Positions 52,128 to 60,535 of a stretch of DNA of 64,000 nucleotides are shown here, piece after piece. The first letter of the stretch is position 1; every line of letters begins with the position of its first letter. The notes below the pieces were generated by a model, which was not told the origin of the DNA, did no database searches, and was given only the letters and a program-made list of their open reading frames with translations. The position numbers and the translations under genes are program-made. Source of the DNA: Sulfuritalea sp. (GTDB lineage: Bacteria > Pseudomonadota > Gammaproteobacteria > Burkholderiales > Rhodocyclaceae); NCBI GenBank assembly GCA_016708585.1, contig JADJFK010000014.1, positions 1 through 64,000 of the forward strand, in the 5' to 3' direction.

Positions 52128-54338
52128 ATGGGTGGCGGCGGTAAAGGCGGTGGCGGTTCGTCATCGTATGTCGTCGGCCATCGCTATTACGCCGGCCTCC
52201 ATCTGGCGATCTGCCACGGGCCGGTGGATGCGGTGACCCGCATCATCGTCGGCGAACGCACGGCCTGGAGTGGCAGCGTTACGTCCTCGCAGACGATCTA
52301 CGTCAATTCGCCGGAACTGTTCGGCGGAGATTCCCGCGAGGGCGGCGTCCAGGGCTACGTCGAGGTCAAACTGGGCGGGCCGGCGGAAACGATCTCGGGC
52401 TATCTCCAGCAGAAACTCGGCAGCGTCATTCCGGCCTTTCGCGGGGTGGTGTCGATCATTGCCCAGCAGTGCCAGTTGTCGGCGAGGAATCCCTACGTCA
52501 AGCCGTGGAGCATCGAGGCCCGGCGCATCCCGGCACCGGCGGCCCTGGGGAGTGGTTACATCAATGGCGATGCCAACCCAGCGCACATCATCTACGAATG
52601 CTTGAACAATGCCACCTGGGGCCTGGGCTACGCCGCCAGCGAAATCGATGCAAGCAGTTTCCAGACGGCGGCCAACACGCTGGCCTCCGAGCAATATGGG
52701 TTGTCCTTGCTCTGGGATCGCGAGCAGCCGCTGGAGGAATTCATCGCCGAGATACTTCGGCACATCGATGGCACGCTCTACGTTCATCCGCGCACCGGCA
52801 AGTTCGTGCTCAAGCTGGCCCGTGCCGATTACAACGTCGCCAGCCTCTTGGTGCTCGATCCCTCGAACATCCTGGAATTGGAGAGTTTCTCCCGGCCGTC
52901 GGAATCGGAGCTCATCAATCAAGTCACCGTTCGCTACCGCGACCGTGCCACCGACAAGGATGCCGCCATCACGGTGCATGACTTGGCGGCACTGGAACTG
53001 GCCGGAGGCGTGGTGTCATCGGCGACGGTCGATTATCCGGGGATCAGCAACGGCAGCCTGGCCTCCCGGGTGGCGCTGGGCGATCTCAAGCAACTCTCGG
53101 TGCCGCTGGCCAAGGCGACGCTGATCGCCAACCGGCAGGCATCGAACCTCAATATCGGCGAGGTGTTCAAACTGACCTGGCCGGAACTGGGGATCGCGCA
53201 GTTGGTGATGCGGATTGCGCGCGTGTCCTACGGCACGCTGACCGACGGCCGGGTGCGGATCGAATGTGTCGAAGACATCTTCGGCCTGCCGTCCGCCTCC
53301 TACGTATCCCCGACCCCGACCTCGTGGGTGTCGCCGCTGACTTCGCCGGCGCCAGTGCCATATCGGTGGTTGAACGAAGCGCCGTGGTGGACGGTGGTCA
53401 AACGGGTGGTTGGCGAATCGGAAGCGGCTCGAAACGAGCTCGACCCCCAAGGCGGGGTGCTGGTGGCTTGTGCGAGTCGGCCATCTGGCGATTCGCTGAA
53501 CGTCAAACTGCTGACGCGCCAGGGTAGTGCCACCTTTGCCGAAGTCGATACGATGGGCTTCACCCCGAATGCGACCGTGACCAATGCCATCGACGAACAG
53601 ACCACGGTGCTCGCCATCGGCAATGGCCAGGACCTGGATGTCGTGAAACTCGACACTTACGCCTACCTCGACAACGAGATCGTGGCGGTCAAGGCGATCA
53701 ATCTGGTGGCTGGTACGGTCACGGTGGAGCGCGGCATCCTCGACACGGTACCGGCACCGCACCTGGCCTCGGCACGCATCTGGTTTGCCGATGCGTTCGA
53801 GGCACTGGTCACTGAGCAATACCTATCCGGCGAGTCGCTGCAGGTCAAGATGCTGCCGGCGACTGGCCTTGGACGGCTGGAGGAATCGGCGGCACCGACG
53901 GACAGCTACACGTTTGCGAGCCGCATGATCCGCCCCTATCCACCGGGGAACGTGAAGGTGAATAACGTGATGTGGCCGACGACGATGCTCGGCCAGATGG
54001 CGCTCACCTGGGCCCATCGTGACCGGATGCAGCAGACGGTCTATCTGGTGACGCAGGCCGAGGGCAACATTGGTCCGGAGGCTGGTACCACCTACACCGT
54101 TCGCATCTACAACGAGAACAACGCGCTCCAGAAATCCGTGACGGGGCTCACCACGACCGCCTGGACGTATCTCACCACGGACGAGGCGACCGATAGCGGG
54201 CTGGGCCGCATCAACGGCAAGTTCAAGGTCGAGATCGAAGCCGTGCGCGCCGGCTACACCAGTTGGCAGAAGCAGACCCGCAGCGTCGACCGCGCAGGGT
54301 ACGGCCTGAACTATGGCAAATACTACGGAGGCATCTAA
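52128..54338 (+). CDS. Tail tip / host specificity protein (gpJ-like)
   Basis: 736 residues. A Gly-rich start (MGGGGKGGGGSSSYVVGHRY) is followed by YYAGLHLAICHGPVDAVTRI, then LWDREQPLEEFIAEILRHID and FVLKLARADYNVASLLVLDP, the central tip fold. A fibronectin-like C-terminus (TYTVRIYNENNALQKSVTGL) completes it. Contacts the host receptor. Shorter than lambda gpJ (about 1130). Confidence 0.85.
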   Translation: MGGGGKGGGGSSSYVVGHRYYAGLHLAICHGPVDAVTRIIVGERTAWSGSVTSSQTIYVNSPELFGGDSREGGVQGYVEVKLGGPAETISGYLQQKLGSVIPAFRGVVSIIAQQCQLSARNPYVKPWSIEARRIPAPAALGSGYINGDANPAHIIYECLNNATWGLGYAASEIDASSFQTAANTLASEQYGLSLLWDREQPLEEFIAEILRHIDGTLYVHPRTGKFVLKLARADYNVASLLVLDPSNILELESFSRPSESELINQVTVRYRDRATDKDAAITVHDLAALELAGGVVSSATVDYPGISNGSLASRVALGDLKQLSVPLAKATLIANRQASNLNIGEVFKLTWPELGIAQLVMRIARVSYGTLTDGRVRIECVEDIFGLPSASYVSPTPTSWVSPLTSPAPVPYRWLNEAPWWTVVKRVVGESEAARNELDPQGGVLVACASRPSGDSLNVKLLTRQGSATFAEVDTMGFTPNATVTNAIDEQTTVLAIGNGQDLDVVKLDTYAYLDNEIVAVKAINLVAGTVTVERGILDTVPAPHLASARIWFADAFEALVTEQYLSGESLQVKMLPATGLGRLEESAAPTDSYTFASRMIRPYPPGNVKVNNVMWPTTMLGQMALTWAHRDRMQQTVYLVTQAEGNIGPEAGTTYTVRIYNENNALQKSVTGLTTTAWTYLTTDEATDSGLGRINGKFKVEIEAVRAGYTSWQKQTRSVDRAGYGLNYGKYYGGI

Positions 54339-54688
54339 TGGCAAGCACTGATCCCAATCTTGGACTCACCTACGGCTGGACGCTGGGCGAGTCGGGCTGG
54401 AACACCAGCATGGACGCCAACCTGAAACGGCTTGGCGCGGTGGTCGGACTCTCGGTCAAGGATCGGGATCTAACCACGCCGCCGGCAAGCCCCGTCGACG
54501 GTGACCGCTACATCATTCCTGCCGCTGCTACCGGCGTCTGGGCCGGCAAGACCAATCAGATTGCAGTCCGCGTGGCGAGCACCTGGGAGTACTACACGCC
54601 CAAGGTCGGCTGGCTCTGCTACATCGATGACGAGGCCGTGCTCTCGGCCTACAAGTCGGCGGGCTGGAGTGCCGGCATCGCCATCTGA
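54338..54688 (+). CDS. DUF2793 phage protein
   Basis: 116 residues, starting MASTDPNLGLTYGWTLGESG, then TPPASPVDGDRYIIPAAATG and WEYYTPKVGWLCYIDDEAVL, the DUF2793 signature. It follows the tip gene with one-base overlap. Possibly a fibre component. Confidence 0.8.
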   Translation: MASTDPNLGLTYGWTLGESGWNTSMDANLKRLGAVVGLSVKDRDLTTPPASPVDGDRYIIPAAATGVWAGKTNQIAVRVASTWEYYTPKVGWLCYIDDEAVLSAYKSAGWSAGIAI

Positions 54689-54708
54689 CGCCAGATCACC
54701 AACCCCAT

Positions 54709-54733
54709 GAAACCCGCCTTTGATGCGGGTTTC
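54709..54733 (+). terminator. Hairpin before the lysis genes
   Basis: GAAACCCGC pairs with GCGGGTTTC around CTTTGAT. A weak T-run follows, so it may be an attenuator. It ends 21 nt before the first lysis-region ATG at 54755. Confidence 0.5.
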
Positions 54734-54754
54734 GCATTTCTGGAGGATGAAAAC

Positions 54755-55048
54755 ATGGATGCAACTCAAGTGGAGCGCCGAAAGATGGTGACGCTGCCGC
54801 AAGAGGAGTTCGAGGAGATTCTGGAGCGCGCCGCCGAGCGAGGAGCCCGACATGCGCTGCACGGGGTCGGGCTCGATGGCGAGGATGCTGCGCACGATAT
54901 CCGTGAGTTGCGCAACTTGCTCGATGCCTTCAACGAGGCCAAGAAAACCGCCGGTCTCACCATCGTGAAAATGTTGGTCACCGGTCTGGTGATGGCGTTG
55001 TTGGCTGGTGCGTTCGTAAAACTCAAACTGTTCGGAGGTGCGCAATGA
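54755..55048 (+). CDS. Small membrane-anchored lysis-region protein
   Basis: 97 residues. MDATQVERRKMVTLPQEEFE, then HDIRELRNLLDAFNEAKKTA and one C-terminal membrane helix (VKMLVTGLVMALLAGAFVKL). Probably a holin partner or antiholin; the single helix and place before the 3-helix protein suggest this. GGAGG lies 9 nt before the ATG. Confidence 0.65.
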   Translation: MDATQVERRKMVTLPQEEFEEILERAAERGARHALHGVGLDGEDAAHDIRELRNLLDAFNEAKKTAGLTIVKMLVTGLVMALLAGAFVKLKLFGGAQ

Positions 55049-55521
55049 TCGAAACGCTACTGGGCGGGCTACTCGGCGGACTCTTTCGCATGGCGCCAGA
55101 GGTTCTGAAATGGCTGGACCGCAGGGGCGAGCGCGGGCACGAACTGGCAATGCAGGACAAGGCGCTGGATTTCGAGAAGTTGCGCGGCGCACAGCGCATG
55201 GCCGAGATCGGCGCCAGTGCGGACGCCGCCTGGAATACCGGGGCCATCGAGGCGTTGCGCGAGGCGGTCGCGGCGCAGGGGCAGCGTTCCGGCGTGCGCT
55301 GGGCCGATGCCTTGTCGATCAGCGTGCGGCCGGTGATCACCTATTGGTTCATGGCCCTGTACTGCGCGGCCAAATTGGCAGCCTTCGCAGCTGCTTTGAC
55401 CGCCGGAGCAGGGTGGGGCGTGGCCATCCTGCACGCGTGGACGGCGGCGGATCAGGCGCTATGGGCCGGGGTACTGAACTTTTGGTTCTTGGGGCGGGTG
55501 TTTGACCGGGTGCGGCCGTGA
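55045..55521 (+). CDS. Putative holin with C-terminal membrane segments
   Basis: 158 residues. An amphipathic N-terminus (GGLLGGLFRMAPEVLKWLDR) precedes three hydrophobic stretches (VRPVITYWFMALYCAAKLAA, FAAALTAGAGWGVAILHAWT, ALWAGVLNFWFLGRVF). It resembles 3TM holin-type phage proteins. It makes the pore for the endolysin encoded next. Confidence 0.7.
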   Translation: MIETLLGGLLGGLFRMAPEVLKWLDRRGERGHELAMQDKALDFEKLRGAQRMAEIGASADAAWNTGAIEALREAVAAQGQRSGVRWADALSISVRPVITYWFMALYCAAKLAAFAAALTAGAGWGVAILHAWTAADQALWAGVLNFWFLGRVFDRVRP

Positions 55522-55979
55522 TCGAGGTGCCGCAGTCCGCAATTAAACTGGCCAAGCGGTTCGAGGGGTTTCATCGGGTGCCGAAGCTCGATCCCGGCCA
55601 CGCGCATCCGTATCTCTGTCCGGCGGGGTACTGGACGATTGGATTCGGACATCTTTGCCAGCCCGAGCACTCACCCATTACCGAGGAGGAGGGGGAGTCG
55701 TATCTGGCGCAGGATCTGCAGACGGCGCTCCGGGCGACATTGCGGTATTGCCCGGTACTGGCGACAGAAGCTGACGGGCGGCTTGCGGCGATCGTTGATT
55801 TCACGTTCAACCTCGGTGCAGGACGGTTACAGACCTCGACATTGAGGCGGCGGATCAATCAGCGGGACTGGCAGGTGGCCGCATTTGAGCTCGGGCGGTG
55901 GGTGCGTGGCGGTGGCCGTGTGCTACCGGGACTGGTGGCTCGACGTCAGGCCGAAGTCGCCATGCTTGTCGGGTTATAG
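55518..55979 (+). CDS. Endolysin (T4-lysozyme-like muramidase)
   Basis: 153 residues from a GTG that overlaps the previous stop. IKLAKRFEGFHRVPKLDPGH holds the catalytic Glu; YWTIGFGHLCQPEHSP and VDFTFNLGAGRLQTSTLRRR are the other lysozyme-family motifs. It cuts peptidoglycan at the end of the cycle. No signal peptide is evident. Confidence 0.85.
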   Translation: MIEVPQSAIKLAKRFEGFHRVPKLDPGHAHPYLCPAGYWTIGFGHLCQPEHSPITEEEGESYLAQDLQTALRATLRYCPVLATEADGRLAAIVDFTFNLGAGRLQTSTLRRRINQRDWQVAAFELGRWVRGGGRVLPGLVARRQAEVAMLVGL

Positions 55980-55986
55980 TTTCGCC

Positions 55987-56502
55987 ATGAAGATCTATCT
56001 CGCCGGCCCTGATATCTTTAGACCCGATGTCCAAGACTGGATTGCGAGCGCCCGGGAACTCTGCCGCCAACATGGCTTTGAGGCGCTGACTCCGTTCGAT
56101 CATGGTGAAACCGAGCCCAGGAAAATTCTCGACGGCAACCTAGAACTGATCCGCAAGGCGCAGATCGTGGTCGCCAACCTGAATCCGTTTCGCGGATTCG
56201 AACCTGACTCAGGGACTGCATTCGAATTAGGCTATGCCCTGGCCCTCGGTAAGAAACTGAGGGCTTACATCGACTCAGCCGAGCCGTTGCTTGAGCGCAT
56301 TCGTCGTATCGAAGCGTTGTCGGAAGATGCCAAACGTGACAGCCAAGGCATGGCAATCGAGGATTTCGGTCTGCCGCTCAATCTCATGCTCGCCCTGACC
56401 GCACAGTTGGTGGAGGGTGATTTGGCGGCGTGTATCGCAGCAATACGACCGCGAGCAAAGACACTACCACAGGCGGCTGCGGCCCTGGCAACCCAGGAAT
56501 AG
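55987..56502 (+). CDS. Nucleoside 2-deoxyribosyltransferase-family protein
   Basis: 171 residues from MKIYLAGPDIFRPDVQDWIA, the NDT start. NLELIRKAQIVVANLNPFRG and GTAFELGYALALGKKLRAYI hold the conserved Asp/Asn and Glu. The family moves deoxyribose between bases or acts as DNA 5'-nucleotide hydrolase. It may be a nucleotide-scavenging or defence-related cargo gene. It follows the endolysin by 8 bp. Confidence 0.8.
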   Translation: MKIYLAGPDIFRPDVQDWIASARELCRQHGFEALTPFDHGETEPRKILDGNLELIRKAQIVVANLNPFRGFEPDSGTAFELGYALALGKKLRAYIDSAEPLLERIRRIEALSEDAKRDSQGMAIEDFGLPLNLMLALTAQLVEGDLAACIAAIRPRAKTLPQAAAALATQE

Positions 56503-56512
56503 AGAATGCCGC

Positions 56513-56713
56513 TCAGGCGGCTTCGAGTTCGAGTGCTTCGATTTGCGTGGTGGCCTCGTAGAGCATACGGACGGCCCCATCACCTTGTCGGACATGCGCC
56601 CAATGGCTCTGTCCGGCTGCAAAAATCTTGATGATCTGGCCACCGCCTGTCAGTGCGCCTTCCGACGTCATGACCCGAAACCGGACATGGTCGTTGATAC
56701 GAAACTGCGGCAT
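56513..56713 (-). CDS. Small hypothetical protein at the prophage right end (66 aa)
   Basis: It starts MPQFRINDHVRFRVMTSEGA, then IIKIFAAGQSHWAHVRQGDG. GGAGGAA lies before the ATG. It is reversed against the lysis genes, as cargo genes near prophage ends often are. Confidence 0.6.
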   Translation of the reverse strand: MPQFRINDHVRFRVMTSEGALTGGGQIIKIFAAGQSHWAHVRQGDGAVRMLYEATTQIEALELEAA

Positions 56714-57046
56714 GCTTCCTCCTTGCGGCGAGTAATACCCAGCTATTATTCGCCGAGGTCAGGCAGGAATGCGCAGCAAATAGCCGGCTGAATCGGGGTG
56801 TATTTCGGGTTAAGCCGGAACCGTCTCAGCTTGAACCTGCGATCCCAATCTCTCAGCAATGAGGTCGGTATGCTGCGATTCAACAGCGATTCATTCAGCC
56901 ACCTCAACAAAACCCCATAGTCAAAAGAATGCTGACGGAAGCGTAATTTCCTGGTCACCTTCCTGTTGGTATCGGGCTCCTAAGATGGCATCACCGTCGG
57001 ACGAGACATACCCGATGGAATCAACCCACCTCACAAGGAGAAGACC
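56714..57046. other. Intergenic region at the prophage right boundary
   Basis: No gene or attachment repeat found. The stretch has lower GC than the prophage. TAAGGAG-type sequence (CAAGGAGAAG) lies just before the CzcE-like ATG. The prophage edge is somewhere here. Confidence 0.45.
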
Positions 57047-57436
57047 ATGAAAACGAAATTTTCCCAACTTGCCTTGATCGCTGCGATCGGCCTCGCTACC
57101 GCTGGAACGAGCTACGCTCACGAAGATTATTCCGAAGCCGGCACCTACCATTGGCTGAGCCACGTTTCGGAAAGCCAGGGCGCTCCGACGGCCAATCAAC
57201 TGGCACCGTTCGGCTACGCCGCCACGAAAAATGCCGACCGCGAGGTCAGCCTGCCCGGCGGCAGCAAGTATCTGTACGTGACTCGACTGGAAACCGTCAA
57301 GATCAATGTCGGTGGCAAGAGCGTCGTCTGGACCTTCGATACACTCGGTGCCGCACCGTTTCCGCTCTCCAAGATCGTACCGGGAGCCGACGGCATCACC
57401 GTTTATGTGACTGAGAACCCCGCCTCCCTGGGCTGA
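57047..57436 (+). CDS. czcE: CzcE-family periplasmic metal-binding protein
   Basis: 129 residues. A signal peptide (MKTKFSQLALIAAIGLATAG to about SYA) is followed by PFGYAATKNADREVSLPGGS and YVTRLETVKINVGGKSVVWT, the CzcE pattern; His residues near the mature N-terminus (HEDY, HWLSH) are likely copper ligands. Found with copper and cobalt-zinc-cadmium systems. Ribosome site AAGGAG. Confidence 0.8.
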   Translation: MKTKFSQLALIAAIGLATAGTSYAHEDYSEAGTYHWLSHVSESQGAPTANQLAPFGYAATKNADREVSLPGGSKYLYVTRLETVKINVGGKSVVWTFDTLGAAPFPLSKIVPGADGITVYVTENPASLG

Positions 57437-57450
57437 ACAACCTGACTGCG

Positions 57451-57470
57451 GGGTGACGGAATTGTCACCC
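57451..57470. promoter_or_regulatory. CusR/CopR-like palindromic box upstream of copK
   Basis: GGGTGACGGAATTGTCACCC is a perfect 7-bp inverted repeat with a 6-bp centre. Its core TGACGG-AA-TTGTCA differs by two bases from the CusR consensus TGACAA-NN-TTGTCA and has the same 14-bp length. It lies about 70 bp before the copK start, so it could bind a copper response regulator. A transcript hairpin is the alternative. Confidence 0.5.
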
Positions 57471-57541
57471 GGCAGAAGAGGAGCTGTCAGGATCAACACC
57501 CTAGTATTCACAATGCAGTACAACTTCTTTAGGAGATTGAA

Positions 57542-57829
57542 ATGATGAAAAAAATGCTGATGGTTGCCCTGATGAGCGCGGTCTCGGTGACTGCCTTCGC
57601 ATTCGATGCGGCTCGTGAAGCGGCAAAGCAGGTCGTTGAGTTGAAGGATGGCTCGACGGTCTACATCTTCAAGGATGGGAAAATGGGCATGGAAGACAAG
57701 TACGGTCGTCCCACCCGCATGAAGAAGGACACCGTGATGGAAACCAAGGATGGCCAGAAGATCATCATGCACGGCGACGAAGTCATGCGCCTCGACGGCC
57801 TGTTGAAGCAAGGTCACCAGGGTGGTTGA
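57542..57829 (+). CDS. copK: Copper resistance protein CopK
   Basis: 95 residues. Signal peptide (MMKKMLMVALMSAVSVTAFA), then VELKDGSTVYIFKDGKMGME, VMETKDGQKIIMHGDEVMRL and the tail KQGHQGG, closely following CopK of Cupriavidus. The conserved Mets (KMGME, VMET, MHGDEVM) bind Cu(I). Ribosome site AGGAG. A periplasmic copper buffer. Confidence 0.9.
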   Translation: MMKKMLMVALMSAVSVTAFAFDAAREAAKQVVELKDGSTVYIFKDGKMGMEDKYGRPTRMKKDTVMETKDGQKIIMHGDEVMRLDGLLKQGHQGG

Positions 57830-57838
57830 TTTCCCATG

Positions 57839-59146
57839 TCACCTGAATGCGGCGGCTCCTTCGGGGGCCGTTTTCATTTTGAAGCACCGTTCAAGCATCA
57901 CCTTCAATTCCAGTATCCATTGGGCGTGATCTCTGGACAGGCCTTGCTCGTATAGCATCGGAGCAATCTGTCGGAAGACGGCATAGATCGCCGGGTCGAA
58001 ATGCTGCCCAGCTTCCCGTTCCATGATGCGCAGCGTCTCGTCCAATGACAAAGCCGGTTTGTAGGGACGAACGGAGGTCAATGCATCGAACACGTCGACC
58101 AGGGCAAAGATTCTTGCGGCAAGCGGGATCGCCTCTCCCGAAAGTCCGTCTGGATAGCCTTTCCCGTCAAAGCGTTCGTGATGATGCCGGATGGTCTTCT
58201 CGGCACCGCCCAGCCAGGGATTGCCAGCGACAATCTCGATGCCCAGCACTGCGTGGGTCTGCATGACCTGGAGTTCTTCGCTGGTCAGCCGTCCCGGTTT
58301 CAGCAAAATTTGGTCCGGAATACCGATTTTTCCAACGTCGTGGAGAAAGGCGCCCAGCACCAGTTCGGTAACGGTTTCCTTGTCGACGCCCACCGCTTCG
58401 GCAAGTGAGACCGCATAGCAGGTAACCCGGTAGTTATGGGCGTCTGTGTCCGCGTCACGCTTGGCGATGGCATTTCCGAGAGATCGCAGCAGTGAGAGAT
58501 TGGAGTCCAGGAGTCGAGACGACAATGCCACCGTACGCCCCAGCAATCCTGACATCAGTGGATAGAGCAGCAGTGCCGCGGCGAGTACCGAAATCGTGGC
58601 TGTTAGCGCAGCCCCACGAGTCCGAAGTTTTCTCTCATGCAAGGCTGATTGGGAAACCAGGCTGATCCCCTCAACATAGCCCACAAGACGGCCATCATTC
58701 GTGGTCATCGGCAGAATGACCTGGACCAGTTCTTCTCCTGCCACGGAGATTCGCTTGCTATGGCTATTGGGCGGGATTGGCCATCGATGGCGCTGTTGTC
58801 GGGCAAACTCTTTCAATGTTTCGGGCAGTGGTCGCCAGACATCGAACAGCATCTCGGCGTTGGGTGCAAAAACTCGAATCCCGACAAACTCGTCGGTCAG
58901 CAACTGCGAAATCGCGGAATGACCATCTCCTTCCTCACCGTTGACCGCCAACTGCATCGCAGGCGACTCGAAATGCCTGACCCCCGTAATGGCGCGCTCA
59001 AGAGTACGCTGCTCGACGCGATACGATTCGACCCAGTAGGCAAGACCTCCCGCGAGACTGCCAACCAGAAGCGCACCGATGCCAAAGCGTCGTGCCAACA
59101 TGTGGCGCAATTGCCGGGGAGTTTCAGGAAGCTCGAAGGTTCTCAT
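57839..59146 (-). CDS. Membrane HD-GYP cyclic-di-GMP phosphodiesterase
   Basis: 435 residues. Two membrane helices (GIGALLVGSLAGGLAYWV; AALTATISVLAAALLLYPLM) flank a periplasmic sensor of about 140 residues. The cytoplasmic HD-GYP domain has AHNYRVTCYAVSLAEAVGVD, FLHDVGKIGIPDQILLKPG, HHERFDGKGYPDGLSG and DVFDALTSVRPYK, all catalytic residues present. It degrades cyclic di-GMP in response to an external signal, possibly metal given its neighbours. Convergent with copK. Confidence 0.88.
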   Translation of the reverse strand: MRTFELPETPRQLRHMLARRFGIGALLVGSLAGGLAYWVESYRVEQRTLERAITGVRHFESPAMQLAVNGEEGDGHSAISQLLTDEFVGIRVFAPNAEMLFDVWRPLPETLKEFARQQRHRWPIPPNSHSKRISVAGEELVQVILPMTTNDGRLVGYVEGISLVSQSALHERKLRTRGAALTATISVLAAALLLYPLMSGLLGRTVALSSRLLDSNLSLLRSLGNAIAKRDADTDAHNYRVTCYAVSLAEAVGVDKETVTELVLGAFLHDVGKIGIPDQILLKPGRLTSEELQVMQTHAVLGIEIVAGNPWLGGAEKTIRHHHERFDGKGYPDGLSGEAIPLAARIFALVDVFDALTSVRPYKPALSLDETLRIMEREAGQHFDPAIYAVFRQIAPMLYEQGLSRDHAQWILELKVMLERCFKMKTAPEGAAAFR

Positions 59147-59781
59147 CTCAAATTCTGCATAAGTTCCATGAAGTGTTTGAAATGCCCGCTGACGCGATCC
59201 AGGGAAAATTGGTACATCAGCGAATTTTCAGAAAATTTCTGTCGCTCGGCATCTATATCCACCGTATGGCCATCGGCTGCGGCTTGATACGGCACATGGT
59301 GCTTCAGCGGGAATGATGGTGCCTGCGTTCCCCTTGACAGATAGCCATTAGCGGTAGTTGCCAACGATAGCAATGCCGCCGCGCTCTTGACGACTTGGGC
59401 GGCCTCATTGATGTCGATATCGACCGCCTTGTAGCCAGGCATATCGGCATTGGCGATATTCAAGGCCAGAAGTTGCTGCCGATACGCTCGAACCCCAAGC
59501 ATTTTCTGCTGAAAATCATGGCCGGCATGACCACCTTGCCCGATTGAGAGGTGGTTGGGATGGGCGGATGACGCGCTGGAGGCCGTCCCGGCAACTTGTC
59601 CGCCGTGAGCGGCGTGGCTGCCTTCGGGACTATTGGCCTTTTGAGCAATCGCCTGATTCAATGCTTGGAAAAATGCCCCGTTGTCGGCGTTGACCGGCGC
59701 CCCTCCATGCCCCTCATGACCGCCTTCAACTGAAGATAAAGGGGTGTTGGCAGCTGGGGAAATGGACGGAACTCCTGCCAT
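59143..59781 (-). CDS. FlgB-like flagellar rod protein homologue with His-rich N-terminal extension
   Basis: 212 residues. The C-terminal 125 match FlgB: RAYRQQLLALNIANADMPGY, then YQAAADGHTVDIDAERQKFS and ENSLMYQFSLDRVSGHFKHF. The first 85 residues are extra and Gly/His-rich (GGHEGHGGAPV, GSHAAHGGQV, GQGGHAGHDF), unlike any flagellar rod protein. No other flagellar gene is near. The gene overlaps the HD-GYP start by 4 nt, so they are co-transcribed. A metal-binding role of the extension is inferred. Confidence 0.75.
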   Translation of the reverse strand: MAGVPSISPAANTPLSSVEGGHEGHGGAPVNADNGAFFQALNQAIAQKANSPEGSHAAHGGQVAGTASSASSAHPNHLSIGQGGHAGHDFQQKMLGVRAYRQQLLALNIANADMPGYKAVDIDINEAAQVVKSAAALLSLATTANGYLSRGTQAPSFPLKHHVPYQAAADGHTVDIDAERQKFSENSLMYQFSLDRVSGHFKHFMELMQNLR

Positions 59782-59789
59782 GACGGCGA

Positions 59790-60032
59790 CTACGCGTTCA
59801 TGATCAGGATGGCCTTCACTGGATCAATTTTGCCGACGTCATGCCATTTAAATTCGTTGTCCGCAGCAACTGGCGCAGCTAGGCAACCGTGATTGCATTC
59901 GACAATCCAATGCTTCCGGAGCACTGTCCGGCAGTAGTTGTAGCTCAGCATCTTCGGGTCACAGCCAACCGCGAGCGCTAGTGTGCGACACACACATCGA
60001 TCGCCGTGCTCTGCCGGTTTGCGGATGTCCAT
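59790..60032 (-). CDS. Small Cys-rich protein in the copper region
   Basis: 80 residues from MDIRKPAEHGDRCVCRTLAL. Six cysteines (about residues 13, 15, 24, 34, 46, 50) and VECNHGCLAAPVAADNEFKW are seen. The start is uncertain because the frame is open further left. It lies just before the FlgB-like gene on the same strand. Metal binding is a guess from the cysteines. Confidence 0.5.
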   Translation of the reverse strand: MDIRKPAEHGDRCVCRTLALAVGCDPKMLSYNYCRTVLRKHWIVECNHGCLAAPVAADNEFKWHDVGKIDPVKAILIMNA

Positions 60033-60090
60033 GGCTGAAATGATGAGGCCCCGATTTCGCGGCCCCGATTTCGGGGCCTTTACTGGACGC

Positions 60091-60339
60091 TTACTTTCCA
60101 TCTCGCGGATGGTAGTGCCTGCTCCTGTCGGTGGCTGGGTTGGGCTTAACGGCCTTCGGGTCCGGCATGCTTTGCGGGATACCGGTCTTCTCCTGAACAT
60201 GAGAGTGCGGCCTGGCAGCCGCGTTGTCAGTCTGTGCTTCGGCAGCTTTCGGGGCTGTGGCCTTGTCATCAGCGTAGACGACACCCGCCGTGGCTGCTCC
60301 AGCGAACAGAACGGCGGCGATGAGGGAAGAGGTTTTCAT
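60091..60339 (-). CDS. Small exported His-containing protein next to the RND system
   Basis: 82 residues. Signal peptide MKTSSLIAAVLFAGAATAGV, then a Pro/Ala-rich mature part with RPHSHVQEKTGIPQSMPDPK and a final RSRHYHPRDGK. Similar short proteins often go with CusA/CzcA pumps in beta- and gammaproteobacteria. It is likely a periplasmic metal-handling protein; the family is not formally described to my knowledge. GGAGCC precedes the ATG. Confidence 0.65.
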   Translation of the reverse strand: MKTSSLIAAVLFAGAATAGVVYADDKATAPKAAEAQTDNAAARPHSHVQEKTGIPQSMPDPKAVKPNPATDRSRHYHPRDGK

Positions 60340-60535
60340 GATCGTGGCTCCTGAGTTTGGGGATTTCAACGGGCCGAATCGAGTGGACAGTTGCAGTTTG
60401 TGCTTCCGTCACTGTCAACAAGGTGACTTGCCGATTACATTTCGTTGCTGTCAGGAAGCGCGGCTGAATGCGGATTCACCAAATGCCCGACTGCCTCCGC
60501 AAGCGCATCAGGCAATTGCCATTCGCAACACCCCA
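60340..60535. promoter_or_regulatory. Upstream region of the exported His-containing protein gene
   Basis: A gap of 196 bp. GTCAC at 60408 and GGTGAC at 60423 form an imperfect palindrome that might be a regulator site. No gene found. Confidence 0.35.

Larger units (their letters stand above)
18943..56713. mobile_element. Lambda-like prophage, about 38 kb, left end truncated and no integrase
   Basis: It runs from early replication genes through packaging (TerS, GpA-type TerL), lambda-like head genes (gpW, portal, protease/scaffold, gpD, gpE), a siphovirus-type tail (tube, chaperone pair, tape measure, J-like tip) and lysis genes. The first gene is a helicase missing its N-terminal half. No integrase, repressor or attachment repeat is present, so I infer a deletion at the left. 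The right end is set after the last small reversed gene, but its exact base is unknown. Confidence 0.85.
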
